64,000 nucleotides of DNA from Gordonia bronchialis DSM 43247 (GCF_000024785.1 NC_013441.1:2108001-2172000); one strand, 5' to 3'; positions 27,749 to 36,580 are shown, counted from the first letter of the stretch. Numbers and translations: made by a program. Notes: generated by a model not told the origin, from the letters alone.

Positions 27749-27847
27749 GCAGTTCTCCTGTGTTGTCCCCGGGCAGCGTAGCGACTTCGCCCGACACGTG
27801 CGGACGCATCGGGCGACGTCGAGAGCACGCCGGCTCTGCGGCCGGAG

Positions 27848-29911
27848 TCAGCCGATGCCGGCGGCCACCTCGGTGCCCTGCCGGATCGCACGCTTGGCGT
27901 CGAGCTCGCCCGCGTAGTCGGCCCCACCGATCACGTGGGTGGTCACCCCGGCGACGGTCAGCGGGTCCACCAGTTCGCGGACCGACTCCTGGCCGGCGCA
28001 CACCACCACGTTGTCGACCTCGAGGATGCGGGTGTCGGTCACCTTCCCCTCCTCGTCGCGGAAGCTCAGGTGCAGACCCGCGTCGTCGATCTTGTCGTAG
28101 TGCGCACCCGAGATCTGTTCGACGCCTTTCATCTTGATCACCGCGCGGTGCACCCAGCCGCTGGTCTTGCCCAGCGACTTGCCCTGGCGGCCGGGCTTGC
28201 GCTGGACCAGGTAGACCTGCCGGATCGCCGGCAGCGGACGGGGTTTGGTGACAAAACCGGGCTTGTCACCGTCCTCGGTGACACCCCACTCCTGCTCCCA
28301 CTCCTTGAGGTTGAGCGACGGGGACTCGTCGGTGACCAGGAATTCGCTGACGTCGAAACCGATTCCGCCCGCACCGATCACGGCGACACGCTTGCCGATC
28401 TCGCGGTGCCCGAGCACCGCCTCGGCGTAGGACATCACCATCGGATGATCGATGCCGTCGATCTGCGGGATGCGCGGGACGACGCCGGTCGCGATGATGA
28501 CGTCGTCGTAGCGTTCGGCGATGATCTGCTCGGCGCTGACCCGTGTGTTGAGGTGAACGTTGACGTTGTTGATCTCGAGCTGGCGCGTGAAGTAGCGGAT
28601 CGTCTCGGTGAACTCCTCCTTGCCGGGGATGCGCGAGGCGATGGAGAACTGGCCGCCGATGTGCTCGCCACCCTCGTAGAGGTCCACCCGATGCCCGCGT
28701 TCGGCGGCCGAGACCGCCGCGGACAACCCGGCCGGGCCGGCGCCGATGACGGCGACGCGCTTGGCCTTGCGGGTGGGGCCCAGAATCAGGGTGGTCTCCC
28801 GGCCGGCGCGCGGGTTGACCAGGCAGGACACGTGTTTGCCGACGAAGGCGTGGTCGAGGCAGGCCTGGTTGCAGCCGATGCAGGTGTTGATCTCGTCGGC
28901 GCGGCCCTCGCGCGCCTTGTTGGGCAGATGCGGATCGGCCAGGAACGGACGAGCCATCTGGATGGCGTCGACGCGCCCGCGTTCGAGGACCTCCTCGGCC
29001 TGCTCGGCGGTGTTGATCCGGTTCGCGGCGATCAGCGGGATGGACACCTGGTCACGCAGACGCTCGGTGAACTTGACGAAGGCACCGCGCGGAACCGAGG
29101 TGACGATGGTGGGCACCTGGGCCTCGTGCCAGCCGATGTCGGTGTTGATCGCGTCGACGCCGTATTCCTCGGCTTTGCGGGCCATCAGCGCGATCTCGTC
29201 CCAGGTCTGGCCCTTGCGAACGAAGTCGGCGATGGACTGGCGCAGGATGATGGGGAAATCGCGCGGCACCTGCCGACGCATCTCCTTGATGACCTCCACC
29301 AGGAAGCGCTGACGGTTCTCGGTGGTGCCGCCCCACTTGTCGGTGCGGTCGTTGGTGTGCGGGCAGAGGAACTGGTTGATGAGGTATCCCTCGCCGCCCA
29401 TGATCTCGACCGCGTCGTACCCCGCCTGGCGAGCCAGCTTGGCGGACCGTCCGAAGGTCCGGATGATGTGCCACACAATCGGTTCGGTCATCTTCAGATG
29501 CTTGAACGGGTGGATCGGCGACGGCTCGGAACCTGCGGCGACCTTGAACGGGTTGTAGCCGTAGCGGCCGGCGTGGATGAGCTGCATGGCGATCTTGCCG
29601 CCCTCGGCGTGCACGGCCCGGGTGATCCGTTGGTGGCGTTTGACCTCGAGGATGTTGGTCATCTTGCCGCCGGCGGGGGAGAGCACGCCGGTGCGGCTGG
29701 TGGCGAATCCGCCGGTGATGATGAGTCCCGCACCGCCTTTGGCCCGCTCGGCGAAGTACGCGGCGAGCTTGTCGGTATCCCAGACCCGGTCCTCGAGGCC
29801 GGTGTGCATCGATCCCATGACGATCCGGTTCGGCAGGGTCATCCCGCCGATCTGCAGGGGCTCGAACAGGTTGGGGTAGTGGGGGTTACGCTCGGCCGTG
29901 TGGGCTGACAT
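27848..29911 (-). CDS. fadH: 2,4-dienoyl-CoA reductase (NADPH), FadH type
   Basis: A 687-residue Old-Yellow-Enzyme/Fe-S flavoprotein. An N-terminal TIM-barrel (about 1-370) binds FMN, with VMGSMHTGLED and YDAVEIMGGEGYLINQFL. A four-Cys cluster CIGCNQAC...SCLV holds a [4Fe-4S] centre, and two nucleotide-binding folds follow (GAGPAGLSAA and GAGGIGFD) for FAD and NADPH. The enzyme clears 2,4-dienoyl-CoA during beta-oxidation of polyunsaturated fatty acids. The ATG at 29911 is preferred because AGAGG lies about 7 bases upstream. It follows the padR gene by 58 bases and is probably controlled by it. Confidence 0.94.
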   Translation of the reverse strand: MSAHTAERNPHYPNLFEPLQIGGMTLPNRIVMGSMHTGLEDRVWDTDKLAAYFAERAKGGAGLIITGGFATSRTGVLSPAGGKMTNILEVKRHQRITRAVHAEGGKIAMQLIHAGRYGYNPFKVAAGSEPSPIHPFKHLKMTEPIVWHIIRTFGRSAKLARQAGYDAVEIMGGEGYLINQFLCPHTNDRTDKWGGTTENRQRFLVEVIKEMRRQVPRDFPIILRQSIADFVRKGQTWDEIALMARKAEEYGVDAINTDIGWHEAQVPTIVTSVPRGAFVKFTERLRDQVSIPLIAANRINTAEQAEEVLERGRVDAIQMARPFLADPHLPNKAREGRADEINTCIGCNQACLDHAFVGKHVSCLVNPRAGRETTLILGPTRKAKRVAVIGAGPAGLSAAVSAAERGHRVDLYEGGEHIGGQFSIASRIPGKEEFTETIRYFTRQLEINNVNVHLNTRVSAEQIIAERYDDVIIATGVVPRIPQIDGIDHPMVMSYAEAVLGHREIGKRVAVIGAGGIGFDVSEFLVTDESPSLNLKEWEQEWGVTEDGDKPGFVTKPRPLPAIRQVYLVQRKPGRQGKSLGKTSGWVHRAVIKMKGVEQISGAHYDKIDDAGLHLSFRDEEGKVTDTRILEVDNVVVCAGQESVRELVDPLTVAGVTTHVIGGADYAGELDAKRAIRQGTEVAAGIG

Positions 29912-29969
29912 GGCGTTGCCTCTCATCTCGGTGGGTGGTGCATCAGTCGGCGGTCGGGGTTCGGGGCGG

Positions 29970-30515
29970 TCAGGAGGAGAGCTCGCGTTCGAGGGCGACG
30001 ATGACCTCATCGCACCAGTCGATGAATCCCTCTTCTTGCCGGATGCCGCCGCGCAGCACCAGGTACTGGTGCAGCTTGCGGCCGGTGAGGGTCTCGGGTG
30101 CGGGGTAGTAGTCGTCGGCGAATCCGCGGTAGAGCTGCAACTGCGCGAGATGTTCATCGCGGTGCGCTTTCAGTTCGCCGATGATCGCGGCGAGATCGCC
30201 GAACTCGGCGGCCCGCAGCTTCACGCCGAGGTCGCTGTGCAGCGGTTGCAACGGGGTGGGGCTCATCGCCCAGTCCGCCAGCACCTTTCGGCCGGACTCG
30301 GAGATCGTGTAGAGCTTCTTGTCGGGCCGGCCGTCCTGGCTGACGGATTCGAAACTGACCAGTCCCTCCGAGTGCAGCTTCTTGAGCGTCCGGTAGATCT
30401 GCTGATGGGTCGCCGACCAGAAATAGCCGATCGACCGGTCGAACTGCTGGCCGATCTCGTATCCGGTGCCCGGGCGTTCGGCCAGGGAGACGAGGATCGC
30501 GTGTTCGAGCGCCAT
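29970..30515 (-). CDS. PadR-family transcriptional regulator
   Basis: A 181-residue PadR regulator. The winged HTH (about 1-80) contains GTGYEIGQQFDRSIGYFW and ATHQQIYRTLKKLHSEGLV; the C-terminal helical domain (about 95-175) mediates dimerisation. It is upstream of fadH on the same strand, so fadH is the likely target. An 18-bp perfect inverted repeat lies 19 bases upstream of its start. The effector is unknown. Confidence 0.93.
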   Translation of the reverse strand: MALEHAILVSLAERPGTGYEIGQQFDRSIGYFWSATHQQIYRTLKKLHSEGLVSFESVSQDGRPDKKLYTISESGRKVLADWAMSPTPLQPLHSDLGVKLRAAEFGDLAAIIGELKAHRDEHLAQLQLYRGFADDYYPAPETLTGRKLHQYLVLRGGIRQEEGFIDWCDEVIVALERELSS

Positions 30516-30534
30516 GCCCCGAACCTAACACCGC

Positions 30535-30588
30535 ACCTCCGCACTATGCAACAGCGTGTATATGAACGCGGTTGCATAGTGCGGAGGT
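30535..30588. promoter_or_regulatory. 18-bp perfect inverted repeat upstream of padR
   Basis: Arms 30535-30552 and 30571-30588 are exact reverse complements (ACCTCCGCACTATGCAAC) around an 18-base spacer. The element sits between the stop of the membrane-protein gene (30605) and the padR start (30515), both on the minus strand. It may be a PadR operator with two half-sites each containing TATGCA, or a long-loop hairpin ending the upstream operon; there is no T-run. Confidence 0.6.
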
Positions 30589-30604
30589 GGACGGTGGGGT
30601 ACGT

Positions 30605-31036
30605 CTACGAACCGGCCAGCGCGGCGACTCCCAACCACACCAGGGCGATCACCTTCACCAGCTCAAGCCCCACATAGACGAAGTGGGTCCGGCTGCGAGG
30701 TCCCTCATGCCCGGCGAGGACCTGATCGGAGCGCCGGGTCAGCATCGGGCGTACGCCGACGAGCTGGACGACGAGGGCGATGACCGCGACGCCGGCGGTG
30801 ACCGGGACGGCAGCCCCCGTCCAGCCACCGGCGACGACGGCGGCCACCACGACGATCGCGCAGATCGCTTCAACGGTGTTGAGCGCACGGAACACCAGGC
30901 GGCCGATGCCCAGTCCGATCGGGATCGTCACCCCGGGTGCCCGGAACTTCAGCGGCGCCTCGATGAACGAGATCGCGATGACCATGCCGAGCCAGAGGAA
31001 GGTCACGGCGATGAGCACCGCCGCCGGGGTGCTCAT
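30605..31036 (-). CDS. Four-helix integral membrane protein coupled to flavohaemoglobin
   Basis: A 143-residue hydrophobic protein with about four membrane segments (near 4-24, 43-68, 75-95 and 118-140). A conserved-looking loop ISFIEAPLKFRAPGV follows helix 1. I do not recognise the family with confidence. Its ATG overlaps the hmp stop by 4 bases, so it is translationally coupled to the NO-detoxifying flavohaemoglobin and should be under the same NsrR control. A role in nitrosative stress or respiratory-membrane protection is inference from this context only. Confidence 0.75.
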   Translation of the reverse strand: MSTPAAVLIAVTFLWLGMVIAISFIEAPLKFRAPGVTIPIGLGIGRLVFRALNTVEAICAIVVVAAVVAGGWTGAAVPVTAGVAVIALVVQLVGVRPMLTRRSDQVLAGHEGPRSRTHFVYVGLELVKVIALVWLGVAALAGS

Positions 31037-32214
31037 CGGGCACCGGTGCGCATCAGCTCCGGTCCGAAGGTCTCGTAGTGGATTCGCGATTCGGGAACGT
31101 CGCGGTCGAGGAGCTGCCCGCGCATCGCGGACAGGAATCCGGTGGGACCGCACAGCATGACGTGGGCGGCTGTGTCGATCTCGACGTCATCGAGGGACAT
31201 CGTCCCGACGCGGATCTGTTCGGAGGCGAGATGATCGGCGCCGTCTTCATACCACTGGACCAGCCGTCCGGCGGGCAGTGACTCGACGAGTGCGGCCAGG
31301 CGGCCGCGGTGGGGCTGGCGGTTGCGTGACCGGTCGGCGTGCAGGACGGTCACCGGCCGCGGATCGGCGGTCTCGGCCAGAGCGGTCAACAGCCCGATCA
31401 CCGGCGTGCACCCGATGCCGGCCGACGCCAGGACGACGGGCGAATCATCCTCGGGCAGAACGAGATCGCCGAACGGCATGCTGACATGGAGGCGGTCGCC
31501 CTCGAAGACGTGCTCGTGCAGGTGCCCGGACACCTCGCCGGCGAGCTTGACGCTGAACGTCCACCGGGGGTCGGTCGACGCGCCGGTCAGGCTGTACTGG
31601 CGGATCTGCCGGGCGCCGTCGGCGAGCGGTACCTGTACCGAGATGTACTGTCCGGGACGGAAAGTCGGCAGATCGCCATCGTCGGCCGCGAGGGTCAGGG
31701 CGATGGTGTCGGGAGAGACCTGAGCACGCTCGACGACGCGGACGTCACGCCACACCGCGCCGGGTTTGACCCCCGCCTCGGCATAGAGGCCGGCTTCGGT
31801 GGTGATGAGTAGATCGGCCATGTCCCAGTACAACTGGTCCCAGGCGTCGGCGACCGCCGGTGTGACCGCCTCACCGAGTACCTCGATGATCGCCGCGAAG
31901 AGGTGCTCGTGCACCACCTCGTACTGGTCGCGCGTGACGCCGAGGGAGGCGTGCTTGTGTGCGATCCGGTCGATGATGAACCGCTGACGGCGGATGTCGG
32001 GTTCGAGCTGCAGGGCGGCGAAGGCGGCGATGGATCCGGCCAGCGCCTGCGGCTGTTCGCCGGACTGCTGATGGGTGCGGTTGAACAGGTTGTCGAGCAG
32101 GGTGGGGTGGGCGGCGAAGAGCCGGCGGTAGAACGCTGGGGTGATCTCGCCGAGTGCGCCCTGGACCGCGGGCAGGGTGGCGGCCAGCGTCGCGCGCTGT
32201 GAGTCGGTGAGCAT
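31033..32214 (-). CDS. hmp: Flavohaemoglobin, nitric oxide dioxygenase
   Basis: A 393-residue flavohaemoprotein converting NO and O2 to nitrate with NADPH. The globin domain (about 1-135) has Tyr29 (B10) in AFYRRLF and the proximal His in HKHAS near 88. The FAD domain has RQYSLTG, and the NAD domain has ASAGIGCTPVIGLL and CGPTGF. AAGGAAACGGAG upstream supports the ATG. It is the second gene of an operon headed by an nsrR-like regulator (56-base gap) and ends overlapping a small membrane protein. Confidence 0.95.
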   Translation of the reverse strand: MLTDSQRATLAATLPAVQGALGEITPAFYRRLFAAHPTLLDNLFNRTHQQSGEQPQALAGSIAAFAALQLEPDIRRQRFIIDRIAHKHASLGVTRDQYEVVHEHLFAAIIEVLGEAVTPAVADAWDQLYWDMADLLITTEAGLYAEAGVKPGAVWRDVRVVERAQVSPDTIALTLAADDGDLPTFRPGQYISVQVPLADGARQIRQYSLTGASTDPRWTFSVKLAGEVSGHLHEHVFEGDRLHVSMPFGDLVLPEDDSPVVLASAGIGCTPVIGLLTALAETADPRPVTVLHADRSRNRQPHRGRLAALVESLPAGRLVQWYEDGADHLASEQIRVGTMSLDDVEIDTAAHVMLCGPTGFLSAMRGQLLDRDVPESRIHYETFGPELMRTGAR

Positions 32215-32270
32215 GGTTGTCTCCGTTTCCTTTTCGAGGGTGGTGGGATTGGACTGTCAGGTGTGGGGTA

Positions 32271-32768
32271 CTAGCGCGCCTGCGTGTGGGACCCGGTCTT
32301 CTCGGTGCGTCGGCGCGGTTGCAGGTTGAGCAGGACACCACCGGTCGGCTGGGCGACGAGGTCGACGATGGCGTGCTCGTCGAGGCTGCGGAAGAACGCA
32401 TTGCGTGCCTGTGCGAGTGCGCCCCGCAGGTGGCAGGCGGCGCGCAGGGGGCACGGTTCCGGACTGTTGCAGTCCACCACCTCGCCGGGGCCCTCCAGTG
32501 TCTCGGCGAGCCAGCCGACCCGGGCCGCGCGGCCGAGGTCGGTGATCATGAGACCTCCCGAGCGTCCGCGACGGGAATGGACGACGCCGAGCTCGGACAG
32601 CCTACTGACCACCTTGGCCACGTGCGTATAGGGCACGGCCAGTTCGGCGGCCAGGTCCTTGGTGGTGAGAGTCGGTGGGCCAGAAGCGGTCTCGCGAGCA
32701 GCGGCCTCCGCGGCGACCAGGCGCATGACGACCCGGAGTCCGATGTCGGTGAACCGGGTGAGTTGCAT
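32271..32768 (-). CDS. nsrR: Rrf2-family regulator, NsrR-like NO sensor
   Basis: A 165-residue Rrf2 protein. The winged HTH (about 1-65) begins MQLTRFTDIGLRVVMRL. Three Cys (100, 106, 112; C-x5-C-x5-C) lie in CNSPEPCPLRAACH, the pattern that holds the NO-sensitive Fe-S cluster of NsrR. The directly following gene is hmp, the classic NsrR target. The start at 32768 removes a 12-residue artefactual extension. An NsrR-like operator at 32785-32807 overlaps its promoter, implying autorepression lifted by NO. Confidence 0.9.
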   Translation of the reverse strand: MQLTRFTDIGLRVVMRLVAAEAAARETASGPPTLTTKDLAAELAVPYTHVAKVVSRLSELGVVHSRRGRSGGLMITDLGRAARVGWLAETLEGPGEVVDCNSPEPCPLRAACHLRGALAQARNAFFRSLDEHAIVDLVAQPTGGVLLNLQPRRRTEKTGSHTQAR

Positions 32769-32784
32769 GGTCTGAGTGAACCAT

Positions 32785-32807
32785 AATTGGCATCTGAGAT
32801 GCATATT
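32785..32807. promoter_or_regulatory. NsrR-like operator
   Basis: A 23-bp dyad centred on G32796: perfect core GCATCT-G-AGATGC with AAT/ATT ends. It resembles known NsrR boxes (AT-rich ends and ATGCAT-like half-sites). It touches a minus-strand TATGGT -10 element (complement of 32780-32785), suitable for repressing nsrR-hmp, and lies 80 bases before the divergent permease start. Confidence 0.7.
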
Positions 32808-32886
32808 AAAGCCGGGTGATCCCCGTCACCGGGGTGAGTTCGCGACACATCCGGCGCGGGGCGCGGCAGTCCCGCAGACTTGGCGC

Positions 32887-34231
32887 ATGACTGGACCGCA
32901 GACCTCCGGATCGCCAACCCCCGATCGGCCTCACACACCCTCCGTCGAACGGGACGACGGGACGCGGTTCTTCGGGTGGCGTCGTATCGACGCGGTCGCG
33001 GTCGGGGAGGTGGTGGGTCCGGGTGAGCGGCTCAGTTGGCCACGCACCGTCAGCATCGGACTGCAGCACGTGGTGGCCATGTTCGGGGCGACCTTTCTGG
33101 TGCCGGTGCTCACCGGCTTCCCGCCGGCGACCACGCTGCTGTTCTCCGGTATCGGCACGCTGCTCTTCCTGCTGATCACGCGCAACCGGTTGCCGAGCTA
33201 TCTGGGCTCGAGCTTTGCCATCATCGCGCCGGTGGGCGCGGCGACCGCCTCACACGGGCAGTCCTCGGCGCTGGGTGGCATCGTGTTCGTCGGCGTCGCA
33301 CTCGTGGTGATCGGTGTGATCAGCCATCTGGCCGGCACCGGCTGGATCGAGGTGCTGATGCCGCCCATCGTGACCGGCACCATCGTCGCGCTCATCGGCC
33401 TGAACCTGGCGCCCACTGCCAAGACCAACTACGAGAAGGACGCGATCACCGCCACCGTCGTCCTCGTGTTGCTGGTGTTGTGCGTGGTCGTTTTCCGCGG
33501 TCTGCTCGGCCGACTGGCCATCGTCGCCAGCGTGATCCTCGGCTATCTGTTCGCGCTCGCCCGCGGTGAGGTCGACACCGGCCCGATCGGCGCGGCGTCC
33601 TGGATCGGGCTGCCCGACTTCCAGACCCCGACGTTCCACCTGTCGGTGATTCCGCTGTTTCTGCCCGTCGTGCTCGTGCTGGTGGTCGAGAACATCGGAC
33701 ACGTGAAGTCGGTGGGCGTCATGACCGGCATCGACTACGACAAGCGCATGGGCCGCGCCCTGGCCGCCCGACGGTCTGGCCACCATTCTCGCGGGCAGCG
33801 GCGGCGGCTCGGCGACCACCACCTACGCCGAGAACATCGGGGTGATGGCGGCCACCAAGATCTACTCGACGGCGGCCTACTGGATCGCCGGTGTCGCGGC
33901 CGTGCTGCTGGGTCTCTCACCCAAGGTGGGTGCTGTCATCGACTCCATCCCCGCGGGGGTGCTCGGCGGGGTGACCACGGCCCTGTACGGACTCGTCGGC
34001 ATCATCGGCGTCCACATCTGGGTCAGCAACCGCCTCGACTTCGGGCTCCCGATCAACCAGTTCACCGCGGCCATCCCACTGGTGATCGGCATCGCCGACT
34101 TCCAGTGGAAGATCGGCGATCTCGACTTCGGGGGAATCGCGCTCGGCGCGATCGCGGCGCTGGTCATCTTCCACAGCATGAACCTGATCGGCGGGTGGCG
34201 CGGCACCGCGGGGGTCACCCGCCGGGCGTGA
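32887..34231 (+). pseudogene. NCS2 uracil/xanthine permease, apparent single-base frameshift
   Basis: Encodes a nucleobase:cation symporter of the NCS2 (UraA/xanthine permease) family, about 447 residues once repaired, with about 14 membrane segments. The first part (from ATG 32887) is typical through VVENIGHVKSVGVMTG. After MGRALAA the frame turns to arginine-rich nonsense. Deleting one C from the CCC at 33767-33769 restores DGLATILAGSGGGSATTTY and AENIGVMAATKIYS, the expected conserved loop, and the correct frame then runs to 34231. So the gene is full length except for one extra base: a recent mutation or a sequencing error. It would import uracil, xanthine or a related base. Confidence 0.85.
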
Positions 34232-35984
34232 GTCGCCCGAATGTGCCACCGGCCGGCCCGCGTACCGCACCGCGCGCGTCGTCGGTCCCGGTGAGCGCGT
34301 CGAGTAACCGCTCGGCCGCCGTCGCGGCGTCTTCGCGATGGGCGTAGAACTGCCACGCCGGGCCGCCGAAGATCCTGCCCGCCTTGTCGAGCAGATCGTC
34401 GGCCTGCTCGGAGTAGGTGTCGGGTTCGCGGTACACATAGAGATCGGGCTGTTGGCCGGTGATGACCTTGACCATGTTGCGAAATGCCGTCGAGCCGGGG
34501 TCATCCCAGTAGCCGCCGTGGGCGCCGGGTCCGGAGTCGTAGGTGACCCCGTCCTTGACGTAGGTGCCGGTGTCGAGGCGGGTGTAGCCGGGTGCGGTGT
34601 CCGGATCGGAGCCGTGCGGGTTGAACGGCAGCTGCTGGGTCTCCTGGATGATGTCTCCCGGAAAGGTCATCGAGTAGTGGTGGATGTCGGGGTTGTGCGG
34701 CCGGTCGAGAATGCCGGTGCCGGCCGACGAGGCGTGAATGATGTTGTCGGCCTTCAATCCCAGTTGTTCGGCGGTCCCGACGATCGAGCCGCCATAGGAG
34801 TGTCCGATGTAGGTCCTCGTCGTACCGGGCGCGTGCGTAGCGAGTTCGACGTCGAGTTCGTGCCCGAAACCGACGAGCCGGGGTGCCGTGTCCGCGGCGA
34901 ATCGTGTCTGCGTTGCTTCGGGGTAGGTCTGGGGAAGATCACCGTCGACATAGACGAAGACCGGACCGCGGGTCTGCTGGGCGAGATTGAACCCGGCCTT
35001 GCGGTTGGTCCCGTCGATCGGTGCGGTGCCGGCCATTGTGGTGCCCTTGCCGGGAACGTAGACGGTTGCATTGCGAATCCCGGGCCCCATGCGCCCGATC
35101 ATCTCCACCGTGCGCCCGTTGCCGGTGTTGTGGAAGACGATGAACTGGCGCGGTGATTGCCGATCGATGGCGCCGGGCACGGGATATGGGTCGTCGACCT
35201 GCTCGAGCATGGCGCGCAGGTGGCCGGCGCGCGCACCGTCGCCACGGCCGGCTTGGATCTCGTCGGCCAGCGCATTACGAATGTTGTTCTCGTTGGCGGT
35301 GATCCGGTGCTCGAACGGTACGCCGTCGAGGTTGCCCATCGTGTCCGGGTCGGCCTGGATGAGGTGACGGATGTCGTCGGCGCTCATCCGGCTCAGCACC
35401 GCGCGCCGCTGATCGGGAGAGAGGTTGCGGAGCATGTGCACCGCCTGATCGGCGTCGATCCGTTCGCCACCGGGAAGGGTGACGTCGGGTTGACCGTTGA
35501 CCATCCCGGCCAGATCCTCGACCAGGGTGGAGATGCGCCGGCCGTAGGTGTCGTCCGTGGTCGCGACGGTGTCCAACCCGGCACTGATGGTGGCAGCGAA
35601 TTGTTCTGTGTCCGAGGTGGTCTCACCGTCAGCCAGCGTGACCGCCCCGGTGTCGGACACCGTGAAGCCGAGGAACCGGGCGAGAAAGACATTGTTCAGG
35701 ACGTGGTCTCGGGCGTAGGCGAGGTCGGTGCCCGCGTCGGCGGCGGCATCGGCGATCTGTTGCAGGACATTGCGCACCTCGTGCGCATGATCCTGCTCCT
35801 GCCCGATACGCAACGACGCGGCCCGCTTGGTCGCGCCATACCAGTATCGGGCGTCCTGCACCGCCCGGATCGCGGTATCCAGGCAGTCGTCCAGGGTGTA
35901 GGCGGCGCTGCCCACGTTGGCCGCAGCGGCTCCGATCGAGTCGGTATTCCATTGCTGCAGTTGAGAAATGGTCGGACGCATCAT
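34215..35984 (-). CDS. DUF1023 alpha/beta hydrolase with helical N-terminal domain
   Basis: A 589-residue protein. An alpha-helical N-terminal region (about 1-260) resembles the helical bundles of type VII-associated proteins. The DUF1023 alpha/beta hydrolase domain (about 290-530) has nucleophile Ser396 in GHSYGGS. No signal peptide is seen. The ATG overlaps the stop of the preceding small helical-protein gene, so the two form a coupled pair. The 3' end overlaps the convergent permease gene by 17 bases. The substrate is unknown; secretion by an ESX-type route is a hypothesis based on the partner. Confidence 0.82.
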   Translation of the reverse strand: MMRPTISQLQQWNTDSIGAAAANVGSAAYTLDDCLDTAIRAVQDARYWYGATKRAASLRIGQEQDHAHEVRNVLQQIADAAADAGTDLAYARDHVLNNVFLARFLGFTVSDTGAVTLADGETTSDTEQFAATISAGLDTVATTDDTYGRRISTLVEDLAGMVNGQPDVTLPGGERIDADQAVHMLRNLSPDQRRAVLSRMSADDIRHLIQADPDTMGNLDGVPFEHRITANENNIRNALADEIQAGRGDGARAGHLRAMLEQVDDPYPVPGAIDRQSPRQFIVFHNTGNGRTVEMIGRMGPGIRNATVYVPGKGTTMAGTAPIDGTNRKAGFNLAQQTRGPVFVYVDGDLPQTYPEATQTRFAADTAPRLVGFGHELDVELATHAPGTTRTYIGHSYGGSIVGTAEQLGLKADNIIHASSAGTGILDRPHNPDIHHYSMTFPGDIIQETQQLPFNPHGSDPDTAPGYTRLDTGTYVKDGVTYDSGPGAHGGYWDDPGSTAFRNMVKVITGQQPDLYVYREPDTYSEQADDLLDKAGRIFGGPAWQFYAHREDAATAAERLLDALTGTDDARGAVRGPAGGTFGRLTPGG

Positions 35985-36289
35985 CGCTCCTGAAGTTGCA
36001 GCAGGCCACCGGCCGCCCCGTGATCGGTAGCGGCGGCCTCGACGTTGAAGGCACGCAGCCGTGCACTCAGGTCACCGAGTCGAGCGCCGATGGACCGGGC
36101 CGCATTCTCCGCCGGCTGCTGGACGGCGCGTAGCGCGGCGACGACGCTGCTCGCCGGTCCGGTCGTCGCACCGAGGGTATCGAAGGCGATGCTGTGCACC
36201 ACGACGTGCTGTTGATGCCAGGTGTCGGCGATCGCGGTGACCTCCTCCTGTTCGATGCCGAAATGGGTGATCGACGTGAAGTTGCTCAT
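35981..36289 (-). CDS. Small helical protein, WXG100/EspC-like partner of the DUF1023 hydrolase
   Basis: About 102 residues, predicted as two long amphipathic helices separated by a short turn (around TGPAS at 47-51). Size, helical pattern and absence of a signal peptide resemble WXG100 or EspC-type type VII substrates, but a strict WxG or YxxxD/E motif is missing, so the family call is tentative. The ATG at 36289 has GGAGG 5 bases upstream. It is the first gene of a coupled pair with the DUF1023 hydrolase. Confidence 0.7.
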   Translation of the reverse strand: MSNFTSITHFGIEQEEVTAIADTWHQQHVVVHSIAFDTLGATTGPASSVVAALRAVQQPAENAARSIGARLGDLSARLRAFNVEAAATDHGAAGGLLQLQER

Positions 36290-36421
36290 GGGAACCTCCA
36301 TCGGTGTGGCAATGCCACGGTGAACGCGATGACGCCGGATGTCCGGCTGTGAGGTTGGACGTGTGGTGGTTGCACCGGGTTCCGAGGTTCTCCACAGCCG
36401 GCGCGATGAGGTCCGGGGCGG

Positions 36422-36504
36422 ACCGGCCGGAGGCCGGCAAAGGTGTCACACCGGCCGGACGCGAGGAGGATGTCACACCGGCCGGAGGCCGGCAAGGATG
36501 TCAC
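36422..36504. repeat. Three tandem 27-28-bp repeats next to tRNA-Arg
   Basis: Units at 36422-36449, 36450-36476 and 36477-36504 share the start ACCGGCCGGA and the end GTCAC. Units 1 and 3 are nearly identical (ACCGGCCGGAGGCCGGCAA); unit 2 differs in the middle (ACGCGAGGA). GGCCGG steps make each unit partly self-complementary. The array ends 2 bases from the 3' end of tRNA-Arg (36507). It is too short and has no spacers, so it is not a CRISPR array. Confidence 0.85.
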
Positions 36505-36506
36505 GG

Positions 36507-36580
36507 TGCCCCCGGCAGGACTCGAACCTGCGACCTCGGGATTAGAAGGCCCTTGCTCTATCCACCTGAGCTACGGAGGC
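36507..36580 (-). tRNA. tRNA-Arg (anticodon TCT)
   Basis: A 74-base cloverleaf on the minus strand. The acceptor GCCTCCG pairs with CGGGGGC (one T-G), the D-stem is GCTC/GAGC, the anticodon loop is CTTCTAA (anticodon TCT) and the T-arm is GCAGG/CCTGC with TTCGAGT. The discriminator is A and CCA is not encoded. Only the central three pairs of the anticodon stem are standard. Confidence 0.93.

Noticed and set aside
27935..29908. 657-codon plus-strand frame antisense to fadH
   Set aside because: A GC-driven shadow of the fadH gene; rich in Val/Asp/Gly/Arg with no domain and no ribosome site.
36422..36504. Possible CRISPR array
   Set aside because: Repeats abut with no spacers, only three units, no Cas genes.
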